Position numbers and translations under genes: made by a program. Shown here in pieces: positions 1 through 8,024 of a stretch of 64,000 bases of DNA (positions within the stretch are counted from its first letter, which is position 1; every line of letters starts with the position of its first letter). The notes below the pieces were generated by a model. That model was not told the origin of the DNA and ran no database searches. It saw only the letters and a program-made list of their open reading frames with translations. The stretch covers positions 1,240,001-1,304,000 of the forward strand of contig OY763323.1 in the NCBI GenBank assembly GCA_963667375.1, in the 5' to 3' direction. This DNA comes from G963556115 sp963667375. Its GTDB lineage: Bacteria; Planctomycetota; SZUA-567.

Positions 1-2
1 AG

Positions 3-734
3 CTGCTCAAGGGTGTAAATGTCGAAGAGGCGGAATTCCGCGCTAAAACTGAATATTCTTTTGATACTCTGGAAGGGGTGCAGGTAGATATAAAGCCCGG
101 CGACAGAGTGACAAAGCGCGTAGCTGCCGAGTTGGCCAGAGCGGTACAGAGTGATGCTCAAAAGGGTTTATCTGCAGCAAATGAAGAAGATGAAAAGAAG
201 ATGATTTTCCCTTATTCCGAGCTTAAGATTTATAAAAATGGCTGGTTCTGGAATATCGATTGGGTATATTTCTTTACTGTAATTAATATTCTTGGTCTGT
301 TTGTAGGTTTGTATTTTGGTCTTCGAGCTCCAGTTGGAAAGATGCTTGGTGATTCTGCCGCTAGTACGGCTGAAGCACTTGCAACCGCCAGAGAGGCGAA
401 GAGGGAAGCGCTGGCTTTGAAGTCAAAGTATGAAAAGCTGGTGGATGAAGTAGAGGCTGAGAAGAAGCGTCTGCTGGAGAACCTCGAACTTGAAAAGGAG
501 AATGAACGTCTTCGTCAGAAGGAATTTGCTGAAGAGGAAGCGAAGGCGATCCTTAAGAATGTCAAGGGGAGTATTAATGCTGATATTGAAATTGCAGCGG
601 CAAGACTCAAGCAGGAGATTGCTGAACATGCAGTGAGAGAAGCGCGTAAAATTCTTCGTGCTGAGGTCAGTGAAAATACGCATAAAGCTGCGGTTGCTGA
701 TTTTATTGAACAGCTTGAAGACGCTGAACTGTAA
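3..734 (+). CDS. atpF: ATP synthase F0 subunit b (5' end outside window)
   Basis: Membrane stator subunit linking F0 to the delta subunit and the alpha3beta3 head. The reading frame is open to the left edge, so the true start may lie outside the window; the first internal start is a GTG at 78. Counted from that GTG, one hydrophobic segment (about residues 58-80, with WVYFFTVINILGLFVGLYFG) is followed by a long charged coiled coil rich in Glu, Lys and Ala (about 95-215), which is the b-subunit plan. At least 55 residues precede the membrane segment, whereas the usual b subunit begins almost directly with it, so there is an N-terminal extension of unknown role. It is the first gene seen of an atpF-H-A-G-D-C cluster; atpB and atpE would be expected further left. 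Confidence 0.88.
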   Translation: MLKGVNVEEAEFRAKTEYSFDTLEGVQVDIKPGDRVTKRVAAELARAVQSDAQKGLSAANEEDEKKMIFPYSELKIYKNGWFWNIDWVYFFTVINILGLFVGLYFGLRAPVGKMLGDSAASTAEALATAREAKREALALKSKYEKLVDEVEAEKKRLLENLELEKENERLRQKEFAEEEAKAILKNVKGSINADIEIAAARLKQEIAEHAVREARKILRAEVSENTHKAAVADFIEQLEDAEL

Positions 735-865
735 GTCGCGACTGTATGAAGTTGTTTTTTGGTAGAAGAAATTTTGTGGCTCGATCTTTGATTATGCATC
801 AATAAGCAGATGGGTTTGCATAATATTTGAGGAAATATACAGAAATAACTCGTAGGAGTTGGTAG

Positions 866-1420
866 ATGATTGAGAATGTTATTGCTCGACGGTATGCACA
901 GGCACTTGCAGAGGTAGCGGTTGAGAAGAATGAAATTGAAAAAACCGATGCTGATGTGATGATCCTGGCGGATATACTCGACCCAGAAGGCGGGGATGTT
1001 TCTGTTCCTGAGCTGTTGGATTATCTGGGAAGCCCGGTAGTTCCGCTGGAACAGAAGATCAAGATGACTGATGTCTTATGTGAGAAACTGAATATTGGCG
1101 AGTTGGTCTCTGAATTTCTTAATGTTCTGATTCGTAAACGTCGCGTGCCACTTATGACACGTATAGCAAAAGAATATATTCGTATCTCCTCAGCTATTGA
1201 ACAGATTATAACTGCTGAGGTTGAATCAGCTTATGAATTGACTGAAGAAGAAGAGAATAAAATTTCTGCAGTTCTGGAGAAGAAGGCTGGTCTTAAAGTA
1301 AGGCTTCATACCAAGGTTAATCCCGGTCTGCTCTCAGGGGTCAAGGTAAAAATTGGTGATACTATGCTTGATGGTTCTATAAAAGGCAGGATGGATAGAA
1401 TTGAAGCCACTCTGCTCTAA
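866..1420 (+). CDS. atpH: ATP synthase F1 delta subunit
   Basis: Peripheral-stalk cap that joins the b subunits to the top of the F1 head. The 184-residue length matches the family (about 175-185). The N-terminal ARRYAQAL segment is the delta/OSCP opening, and the C-terminal part (KVNPGLLSGVKVKIGDTMLDGSI) is the usual conserved end. The ATG is preceded by TAGGAG about eight bases upstream. It lies 131 bases after atpF with no terminator between them, so co-transcription is likely. Confidence 0.95.
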   Translation: MIENVIARRYAQALAEVAVEKNEIEKTDADVMILADILDPEGGDVSVPELLDYLGSPVVPLEQKIKMTDVLCEKLNIGELVSEFLNVLIRKRRVPLMTRIAKEYIRISSAIEQIITAEVESAYELTEEEENKISAVLEKKAGLKVRLHTKVNPGLLSGVKVKIGDTMLDGSIKGRMDRIEATLL

Positions 1421-1538
1421 ATAAGTTCGCAATCGTTGTATTGCTGCCTGTAAAAAGATAAATCAGGATATTTTTTGAATAGTTTGGTAATAGAAACAGA
1501 ATAGACTAAGTTTCTCAATTGAATGAGAGGGTGTAAAA

Positions 1539-3221
1539 ATGCGTGTACAGATCAAACCCGAGGAGATCAGTGTTTTGATCAAAGAGGAAATATCTTCTTT
1601 TGGTCGTGAAGTTGATCGTGCAGAGGTTGGTGAGGTATTGCAGGTGGGTGATGGTATCGCTCGTGTGCATGGTTTGGAAAATGCCTGTGCAGGCGAATTG
1701 CTTGAATTTCCGACCGGTGTTAAAGGAATTGCTCTAAATATTGAAGAAGATAATATTGGTGTGGTTCTGCTTGGTTCTGATATCGGTATACGCGAAGGTG
1801 ATACAGTCAAGCGTACAGGCAGTATCTCTGAGGTTCCTGTCGGGGAGGCACTGCTTGGACGTGTGGTTGATGCGCTCGGACAGCCGGTAGACGGTAAAGG
1901 GGCGATTGAGAGCAATGAAAAACGACACGTTGAAAGAATTGCTCCGGGTATTGTTGAACGTCAGCCAGTAGAAGAGCCTCTTCAGACCGGTATTAAATGT
2001 ATTGACTCTATGACTCCTATTGGTCGCGGACAGCGTGAATTGATTATTGGTGACCGCCAGACCGGTAAGACTGCTATTGCTCTGGATGCTATTCTTAATC
2101 AGAATCACGGCTGGGACGGTACTGTAGACAACATAGATGTGATCTGTATTTATGTTGCAATCGGTCAGAAACGTTCAACTGTGACCCGTATTATTGATAC
2201 CCTGCAGAAGGAAGGTGCGCTCGGCTATACCATAGTTGTCGCGGCGACTGCTTCCGATCCTGCTTCACAGCAGTATCTTGCTCCATATACCGGGGTTACT
2301 CTCGGTGAGTATTTTATGGAAAAAGGCAAGCATGTGCTGGTAGTTTATGATGATCTGTCAAAGCATGCATGGGCATATCGTGAAATTTCCCTGCAGCTGC
2401 GTCGTCCTCCAGGACGTGAAGCGTATCCTGGTGACGTATTCTATCTGCATTCACGTCTTCTGGAACGTGCGGTGAAGATGGCAAATAAATACGTTATTGT
2501 CGGTAGCAGTGTTGATGAATCAACATTGACCGAAGAGAATGCTGAAGGTATGGTATATGTTGGTGTGCCGGGATATGAGGAAGCCAGCGAAGCGGTGAAA
2601 TCACTTTCAGGTAAAAAGCTTGCCAAGATACCATCAAGTGGCGGTTCGCTGACAGCGTTACCGATTATTGAAACGCAGGCTGGTGACGTATCAGCGTATA
2701 TTCCGACCAATGTTATTTCAATTACAGACGGTCAGATTTTCCTTGTAAGTTCGCTCTTCTTCTCTGGTGTCCGCCCGGCGATGGACGTTGGTATCTCTGT
2801 ATCGCGTGTTGGTGGCGCGGCTCAGATCAAAGCGATGAAGAAGATATCAGGTAGTCTGAAGCTTGATCTGGCTCAGTATCGTGAGCTTGAGGCATTTGCA
2901 CAGTTCGGTTCCGATCTTGATCTGGTAACTCAGAGGCAGTTGGCTCGCGGCGAAAGACTGGTTGAGATGCTCAAGCAGCAGCAGTATCATCCGCTGCCGG
3001 TCTGGGAGCAGGTTGTTGCTATCTTCAGCGGTGTTGAAGGCGCGCTTGATTCGCTTGAGGTCGCATCTATTGGGCGTTTTGAGAGTGAACTGCTGGAATA
3101 TCTGCGCAATGAGAAATCGCAGATTCTTGATGATATCAAGACTACCGGTAATTTGAGTGATCAGAATAAGGATGCGCTTAAAGCCGCGATTGAAGAATTT
3201 AAGGGAAAATTTGTTGTGTGA
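1539..3221 (+). CDS. atpA: ATP synthase F1 alpha subunit
   Basis: Non-catalytic nucleotide-binding subunit of the F1 head. The P-loop GDRQTGKT is at residues 171-178, and the ISVSRVGG segment carries the arginine finger that reaches the catalytic site on beta. At 560 residues it is longer than the usual 500-515. Most of the surplus is an insertion of about 50 residues at 316-366, between the conserved FYLHSRLLERA and GGSLTALPIIETQAGDVSAY blocks; a smaller insertion (HGWDGTVDN) lies near 190-198. The start ATG follows a GAGAGGG ribosome site. All core motifs are intact, so the enzyme is expected to be functional. Confidence 0.97.
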   Translation: MRVQIKPEEISVLIKEEISSFGREVDRAEVGEVLQVGDGIARVHGLENACAGELLEFPTGVKGIALNIEEDNIGVVLLGSDIGIREGDTVKRTGSISEVPVGEALLGRVVDALGQPVDGKGAIESNEKRHVERIAPGIVERQPVEEPLQTGIKCIDSMTPIGRGQRELIIGDRQTGKTAIALDAILNQNHGWDGTVDNIDVICIYVAIGQKRSTVTRIIDTLQKEGALGYTIVVAATASDPASQQYLAPYTGVTLGEYFMEKGKHVLVVYDDLSKHAWAYREISLQLRRPPGREAYPGDVFYLHSRLLERAVKMANKYVIVGSSVDESTLTEENAEGMVYVGVPGYEEASEAVKSLSGKKLAKIPSSGGSLTALPIIETQAGDVSAYIPTNVISITDGQIFLVSSLFFSGVRPAMDVGISVSRVGGAAQIKAMKKISGSLKLDLAQYRELEAFAQFGSDLDLVTQRQLARGERLVEMLKQQQYHPLPVWEQVVAIFSGVEGALDSLEVASIGRFESELLEYLRNEKSQILDDIKTTGNLSDQNKDALKAAIEEFKGKFVV

Positions 3222-3303
3222 GCAGTGTGTCATGCCGCAAATTATCTTCTAGAGTGCAAAAATTAGGTATTAAATTTTGGTTTAAATAAATTGGGGTATT
3301 TCT

Positions 3304-4200
3304 ATGGCACAGGCTAGGCAGGTTTTGACCCGTATTAATTCGGTTAAAAACACACAAAAAATTACTCGTGCTATGAAGATGGTTGCGGCTGCAAAACTCA
3401 ACCGGTCTCAGAGTAAGATGGAGAGTGTTAGGCCATATTCACAGGGAATAGCTGCAATATTTTCAGGGATTGCTAGTAATCTTTTCGGAGATGAACATCC
3501 TCTACTGAAACCGCGTGAACGCCGGCGGGTACTGTCAATTGTTATTGGTGGTGATCGTGGCTTGTGTGGCGGTTTCAATAATAATATTGTCAGGGAAGCA
3601 ATCAAATTCAGCGCAGAGAATTCAGGCGTAGAGCATGTGTTCTTTGCTATTGGTAAGCGGGCGATCTGGGGTTTGAATAAAGATAAAAAGAATGTGTTGA
3701 AGAGCTGGTATGATGTCTTTGATAAGCTTTCGTTTCTGCTTTCCGGTGATATTGCCAAACGTCTGATGGCGCTTTATCTGAGTAAGGATGAGACTGAGAG
3801 GATTGATGAGGTCAATATTATCTATAACCGCTTTGTCTCACGTATGTCACAGGTTCCGACCATCGAACGGATAATGCCGCTTAATCTCGAAGAGATAGCT
3901 GCGGAAGCTGCAGCGGTGGAGAAGAAGGAAGGATATATACGTCCAGTATATACTATAGAACCAAATCCGGCTGAGGCTTTAACCTCACTGGTAACACATT
4001 ATGTCTCAACAGAGATTTATCATGCGATCATTGAGAGTTATGCTGCAGAGCTTGCGGCGCGTATGGCAGCGATGGACAGTGCCACCAATTCTGCTGATGA
4101 AATGATTGATTCGCTGACTTTGTTGTATAACCGAGCTCGTCAGGCAGGTATTACTTCTGAGCTCATTGATATTGTTGGTGGTGCGAATGCACTTGAATAA
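3304..4200 (+). CDS. atpG: ATP synthase F1 gamma subunit
   Basis: Central rotor shaft of F1. The N-terminal helix (RINSVKNTQKITRAMKMVAA) and the C-terminal helix (YNRARQAGITSELIDIVGGA) are the conserved coiled coil that turns inside the head, and GGDRGLCGGFN opens the middle Rossmann-like domain. Length 298 residues is slightly above the usual 285-290. A short G-rich site (TTGGGG) precedes the ATG. It sits between atpA and atpD in the standard order. Confidence 0.96.
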   Translation: MAQARQVLTRINSVKNTQKITRAMKMVAAAKLNRSQSKMESVRPYSQGIAAIFSGIASNLFGDEHPLLKPRERRRVLSIVIGGDRGLCGGFNNNIVREAIKFSAENSGVEHVFFAIGKRAIWGLNKDKKNVLKSWYDVFDKLSFLLSGDIAKRLMALYLSKDETERIDEVNIIYNRFVSRMSQVPTIERIMPLNLEEIAAEAAAVEKKEGYIRPVYTIEPNPAEALTSLVTHYVSTEIYHAIIESYAAELAARMAAMDSATNSADEMIDSLTLLYNRARQAGITSELIDIVGGANALE

Positions 4201-4286
4201 TCAGTATTCGCGGGAGTGCGAGTAATACTGTTTTTATTAAATGACGAGTATGAAGAATGTTTAACCGAAATATTCGGAGATGAAAA

Positions 4287-5696
4287 ATGATACAGCAAGA
4301 CAAAACGTTTGGAAAAATTAAATCAATCGCTGGGCCTGTTGTTGATGTGGAATTTGATGTAGATAATCTTCCTGATATCTATACCGCATTGACAGTTGAT
4401 ATCGCCGATGGTAAGAAGCTTACCATGGAGGTTGCTCAGCATCTTGGTGAACGCAGTGTGCGTACGGTGGCTATGAGCAGTACCGATGGTCTGATGCGTG
4501 GAATGGATGTGGTTAATACCGGTAATATGATAATGGCCCCTGTAGGCGAGAAGGCTCTGGGTCGTATCATGAATGTTACCGGAGAACCGGTTGACGGACT
4601 GGGTCCTATCGATGCGGATAAGGCATATCCGATTCACCGTGAGGCTCCTACCTTTGATGAGCAGTCAACCTCGACTGAACTTCTTGAAACTGGTATCAAG
4701 GTTATTGATCTGGTTCAGCCTATTCCAAAGGGTGGAAAAGTAGGTTTGTTCGGTGGTGCGGGTGTGGGTAAGACAGTTGTGATGAAGGAGCTTATCCGTT
4801 CGATTGCTACTGAACACGGCGGCAGATCGGTTATGGCTGGTGTGGGTGAACGTACCCGTGAAGGTAACGATCTCTGGCTGGAACTTATGGAATCAAACGT
4901 TTTGGACAAGACAGCTCTGATCTATGGTCAGATGAATGAGCCTCCTGGGGCTCGTCTGCGTGTTGCGCTGACCGCTCTGGCGGTGGCGGAATACTTCCGT
5001 GATGAAGAGGGTATGGATGTGCTGCTCTTTATTGATAATATCTTCCGCTTTGTACAGGCAGGTTCTGAAGTGTCGGCATTGCTTGGACGTATGCCTTCGG
5101 CGGTGGGTTATCAGCCAACCCTGGCTACTGAAATGGGTGCTCTGCAGGAACGTATCACCTCTACTAAAAAGGGATCTATTACTTCTATTCAGGCAATTTA
5201 TGTGCCGGCTGATGACTATACTGACCCGGCACCTGCGACCTGTTTTGCGCATATTGACGCTACTACCGCGCTCTCACGTCAGATTGCTGCTCTGGGTATT
5301 TATCCGGCGGTTGATCCGCTTGAATCCAGTTCTACTATTCTCGATCCGCGAATTGTCGGTGATAGGCATTATGGGGTAGCTACAGATGTTAAGAAGATAC
5401 TTCAGAAATACAAGGAACTGCAGGATATTATTGCGATTCTCGGTATGGATGAGTTGTCAGATGAGGATAAGATAACTGTAGCCCGAGCACGTAAGGTGCA
5501 GCGTTTCCTGAGTCAGCCGTTCTTTGTGGCTGAGCAGTTTACCGGTATGGAAGGACGCTATGTACCAATTGCTGAGACAGTTGAAGGTTTTGCGCAGATT
5601 CTATCTGGCGAGTGTGATGATCTGCCTGAACAGGCCTTCCTGTACTGTGGTAATATTGATGAGGTGCGTGAGAAAGCCAAAAAACTTGCTGAGTAG
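4287..5696 (+). CDS. atpD: ATP synthase F1 beta subunit
   Basis: Catalytic subunit that makes ATP. The P-loop GGAGVGKT is at residues 156-163, followed by the GERTREGNDL segment with the catalytic glutamate, the Walker B strand VLLFIDNIF, and the DELSDED lever near residue 395. The 469-residue length is normal. The ATG follows CGGAGATG. In the segment after GIYPAVDPL the common S-R-I-L appears as S-T-I-L, a minor departure. The rest follows the family closely. Confidence 0.98.
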   Translation: MIQQDKTFGKIKSIAGPVVDVEFDVDNLPDIYTALTVDIADGKKLTMEVAQHLGERSVRTVAMSSTDGLMRGMDVVNTGNMIMAPVGEKALGRIMNVTGEPVDGLGPIDADKAYPIHREAPTFDEQSTSTELLETGIKVIDLVQPIPKGGKVGLFGGAGVGKTVVMKELIRSIATEHGGRSVMAGVGERTREGNDLWLELMESNVLDKTALIYGQMNEPPGARLRVALTALAVAEYFRDEEGMDVLLFIDNIFRFVQAGSEVSALLGRMPSAVGYQPTLATEMGALQERITSTKKGSITSIQAIYVPADDYTDPAPATCFAHIDATTALSRQIAALGIYPAVDPLESSSTILDPRIVGDRHYGVATDVKKILQKYKELQDIIAILGMDELSDEDKITVARARKVQRFLSQPFFVAEQFTGMEGRYVPIAETVEGFAQILSGECDDLPEQAFLYCGNIDEVREKAKKLAE

Positions 5697-5829
5697 TTGC
5701 TGTTGAGGCTGAATAAATTTTTGAATATGGTCTCTATGCTCTTTTAGTGCAGACAGCGTAATCTGTTGGCTGGTATTTGAAGATTTGCCGTTTAACTTCT
5801 GATTCTTATAATAATATGAGGTGATTATT

Positions 5830-6303
5830 GTGGTTGATGATAAAGTGCAGAATGATGAAGAGGTGGTGTCCTTCAAGTGCAGGATAATTACACCCTTGAA
5901 GTCGGTATTTGAAGGTGAAGTTACTGACTTGACTGCGAATGGTGTGAGTGGTGAATTTGAAATCCAGCCGCGACATGAGCCATTTCTCTCGCCTCTCAAG
6001 GTTGGGATGATGAAGCTGGTTGAATTGAAAGATGATGAAAAGAAGGATGTCAATCTGGCGGTTCATGGCGGATTTCTCGATATGAATGGTGAGGAATTGA
6101 CGGTTTATGCCAGTTCTGCTGAACTTGCAGATGAGATTGATCTTGAACGTGCGCAGGAAGCTAAGAAAAGGGCGGAAAAACTGTTGGAGTCGGTCAGTGT
6201 AAATAAGGGTGATAATCTTCCGGTTGATGTTGATCGGGCACAGCTATCACTTATGCGGGCGGTCTTGCGAATTCAACTTGCTGAAAGTGTTAAAAGTTTA
6301 TAA
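5830..6303 (+). CDS. atpC: ATP synthase F1 epsilon subunit
   Basis: Rotor-base subunit that couples gamma to the c ring and can inhibit ATPase activity. The N-terminal beta sandwich is recognisable (FKCRIITPLKSVFEGEV, then LAVHGGFLDMNGEELTVYAS), followed by a two-helix C-terminal domain (DLERAQEAKKRAEKLLE). I chose the GTG at 5830 because GAGGTG at 5818-5823 sits six bases upstream; the in-frame GTG at 5821 overlaps that ribosome site and is the alternative. It is the last gene of the cluster, directly before a strong terminator. Confidence 0.93.
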   Translation: MVDDKVQNDEEVVSFKCRIITPLKSVFEGEVTDLTANGVSGEFEIQPRHEPFLSPLKVGMMKLVELKDDEKKDVNLAVHGGFLDMNGEELTVYASSAELADEIDLERAQEAKKRAEKLLESVSVNKGDNLPVDVDRAQLSLMRAVLRIQLAESVKSL

Positions 6304-6326
6304 TAATTAGGTCGCTTTTTGTTTTT

Positions 6327-6360
6327 TAAAGGTATTGCCATAAGCGGCAATACCTTTTTT
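6327..6360 (+). terminator. Rho-independent terminator of the atp cluster
   Basis: Perfect 9-bp stem GGTATTGCC (6331-6339) / GGCAATACC (6346-6354) with a 6-base loop, followed by TTTTTT, 28 bases after the atpC stop. Confidence 0.93.
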
Positions 6361-6620
6361 ATTGATGGTTTATAATCGGGTATAATTTTAAATTATTAAT
6401 ACCTATTTCGTGACGTGGGGTGAAGTTCTTAATTATGGTGTAAATCATAATAATTACGGATATTATTTTCAGGTAACTGAGGTGCCGAAATAATTTGTAT
6501 TGCTGGTGTAGGCTATAGTTGTGATTTGACATGGAGGTTGTTATAATTAATAATACCGCATGATGCTGTACTATTCCTAATGCATGCATTTGAAAATCTA
6601 TAGGCTAAAGGAGCAGAATA
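6361..6620. other. AT-rich intergenic region
   Basis: Spacer between the atp terminator and the next gene. The only open frame (minus strand, 6359-6589) has no ribosome site and a low-complexity translation. A good AAAGGAG site for the next gene lies at 6607-6613. I see no other structure. Confidence 0.5.
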
Positions 6621-7313
6621 ATGTCATCTGTTAAAATAATATATTATATAATCCAGATTGGTTTTATTATCGTATTGGTCAGTTTTCTTGGGAGTAATGC
6701 AGGTATTGCACGAGATGAGGACGAAAAAAAACTGACGGATTCGATAAATTATGAATGGACACTCTACGGTAGCGGTGAAAAGAAATTTGCAAATAATATT
6801 ATTTTTCTGCGTGAGGGAAGAAAATCTGACGGTCTGGTACTGGTGTCGCCGGAAACTTTTTCAAAGCGAGTGGTCTTTAGTTTTGAAATTATGCCGCTGA
6901 ATTGTCTGACTGTGATCAATGTTATGTTGTCGGCGAGTAACAGTGCTGATGATGAAGCTTTAAAAATACCTTATAATTATAGTGGAGATTTAAAATTCTG
7001 GTTATTCGGGGTTAAGGGTTATCTGTTTGAATTCGGGAATAGCTCAGAAAATCAGTTTCCACAATTGCGGAAGCTGCCTGGAAATGGCATGTTGGCGAAG
7101 ACGGTTGAAAATTTGATAATACCGGGAACTTTTAATAAGATTGAGGTTGGGCGCAATTTGAGTCGATTCTGGCTCAGTATCAATGGTAAGGAGGTATTTA
7201 AAGTTATTGATCGGGATAAGCTGGATCAGGGGAGTATTGCGCTGCGCATCCATGGTAGTTTTGCTGAACCTGGTTCCTGCCTGTTGCGGAATTTTGAGAT
7301 CAGTAAGCGTTGA
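6621..7313 (+). CDS. Exported protein of unknown function, LamG/DUF1080-like fold
   Basis: I do not recognise a specific family. The first 30 residues are a hydrophobic signal segment (YYIIQIGFIIVLVSFLGSNA) with a possible cleavage near GIA-RD. The mature part, about 200 residues, is rich in beta-strand patterns and ends with FNKIEVGRNLSRFWLSINGK, then GSIALRIHG and LLRNFEIS. This order (carrier function, 'not used alone' glycan mimic, GSIALRxHG, RNFEI) resembles the concanavalin-like 3-keto-disaccharide hydrolase/DUF1080 proteins common in Planctomycetes and relatives. The ATG has AAAGGAG eight bases upstream. It stands alone between two terminators. The exported location is well supported, the fold is moderately so, and the function is unknown. 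Confidence 0.7.
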   Translation: MSSVKIIYYIIQIGFIIVLVSFLGSNAGIARDEDEKKLTDSINYEWTLYGSGEKKFANNIIFLREGRKSDGLVLVSPETFSKRVVFSFEIMPLNCLTVINVMLSASNSADDEALKIPYNYSGDLKFWLFGVKGYLFEFGNSSENQFPQLRKLPGNGMLAKTVENLIIPGTFNKIEVGRNLSRFWLSINGKEVFKVIDRDKLDQGSIALRIHGSFAEPGSCLLRNFEISKR

Positions 7314-7321
7314 TATAAAAA

Positions 7322-7357
7322 AGCCCTTGCAGGGAAACAAGGGCTCAGCGGTTTTTG
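7322..7357. terminator. Bidirectional terminator between convergent genes
   Basis: 8-bp stem AGCCCTTG (7322-7329) / CAAGGGCT (7338-7345). On the minus strand it is followed by TTTTTTATATC. On the plus strand a T5 run comes after six further bases. It serves the exported protein (+) and the small Cys-rich protein (-). Confidence 0.85.
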
Positions 7358-7407
7358 TAATGGAGAAACAGGATTTCCCACATCACTGGTGTTTGTTAGA
7401 ACTTGAC

Positions 7408-7602
7408 TTAATGACCATATTTTGATAATTCATTGGATACAAGATTGGCGTATGCCACATCAATCATTGCAGAAAATTTAGTAAATGAACCCTTAGGTAC
7501 TAGGATTGATTTTTCACCGACATTTACAGCAACATTACCACATTCACAACAGATCACACTACCGATAGAGCTTGAGGCAATAACCTCTGAATTGCAATGC
7601 AT
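7408..7602 (-). CDS. Small cysteine-rich protein of unknown function (64 aa)
   Basis: Short but well-supported gene. Read on the minus strand, the ATG is preceded by AGGAGG eight bases upstream, a promoter-like pair lies 50 bases further up, and a terminator follows. The protein has Cys at position 3 and a CCEC cluster at 18-21 (VICCECGNVAVNVGEKS), which suggests a zinc or other metal site, then an amphipathic C-terminal half. The order of a CxC-G motif, short strands and a helix recalls small 'CC-CG' domain proteins of Bacteroidetes (DUF6686-like), but I cannot confirm homology. No membrane segment or signal is seen. Confidence 0.72.
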   Translation of the reverse strand: MHCNSEVIASSSIGSVICCECGNVAVNVGEKSILVPKGSFTKFSAMIDVAYANLVSNELSKYGH

Positions 7603-7651
7603 ATTGATTCCTCCTATATATAGACTAATGACATTAATAGTTATTGCTAAT

Positions 7652-7680
7652 AATATGCACGTTTAGTTCTGTGAAGTCAA
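7652..7680 (-). promoter_or_regulatory. Candidate sigma70-type promoter of the small Cys-rich gene
   Basis: On the minus strand TTGACT (7680-7675) is followed after 17 bases by CATATT (7657-7652), 50 bases before the ATG. The -35 is close to consensus and the -10 matches four of six positions. Confidence 0.42.
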
Positions 7681-7968
7681 ACTGAGCATATTATTATATT
7701 TAGCTATATTCTCCGGTGTGTGCTGTATTAAGGTTAATGAAATTGACAAAATTATTAATAATTAATTCTTTGTTTTAGTTTTGGGTAATTAACTTAGTGT
7801 TATCTAATTTATATAGTTAGTTTAGTCTAATTTACGGAAAAGTCAAGTTTATTATTTGAAAAAATTTTATATGATATTAAATTAATTTGGTATTTTGATA
7901 TAACATCAATTATATAAAAGCGTTATGATGGTTGCATTTTTTTAAATATATTTTGGACAGGCGAAATA
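7681..7968. other. AT-rich intergenic region
   Basis: Very AT-rich spacer with many TTAATTAA-like stretches. No open frame with a ribosome site and no tRNA-like fold were seen. Confidence 0.4.
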
Positions 7969-7969
7969 A

Positions 7970-8011
7970 AAAAACAGCTGCAAAAAATTAGTGTATTCTG
8001 CAGCTGTTTTT
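7970..8011 (-). terminator. Terminator of the ATP-grasp gene
   Basis: Stem CAGCTGC (7975-7981) / GCAGCTG (8000-8006) extended by A/T pairs. On the minus strand it ends in a T tract and lies about 15 bases after the stop codon at 8025. Confidence 0.8.
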
Positions 8012-8024
8012 AAATGTTGAAGGC

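Noticed and set aside
6359..6589. 76-codon minus-strand frame after the atp terminator
   Set aside because: No ribosome site. It begins in AT-rich spacer and overlaps the terminator tail.
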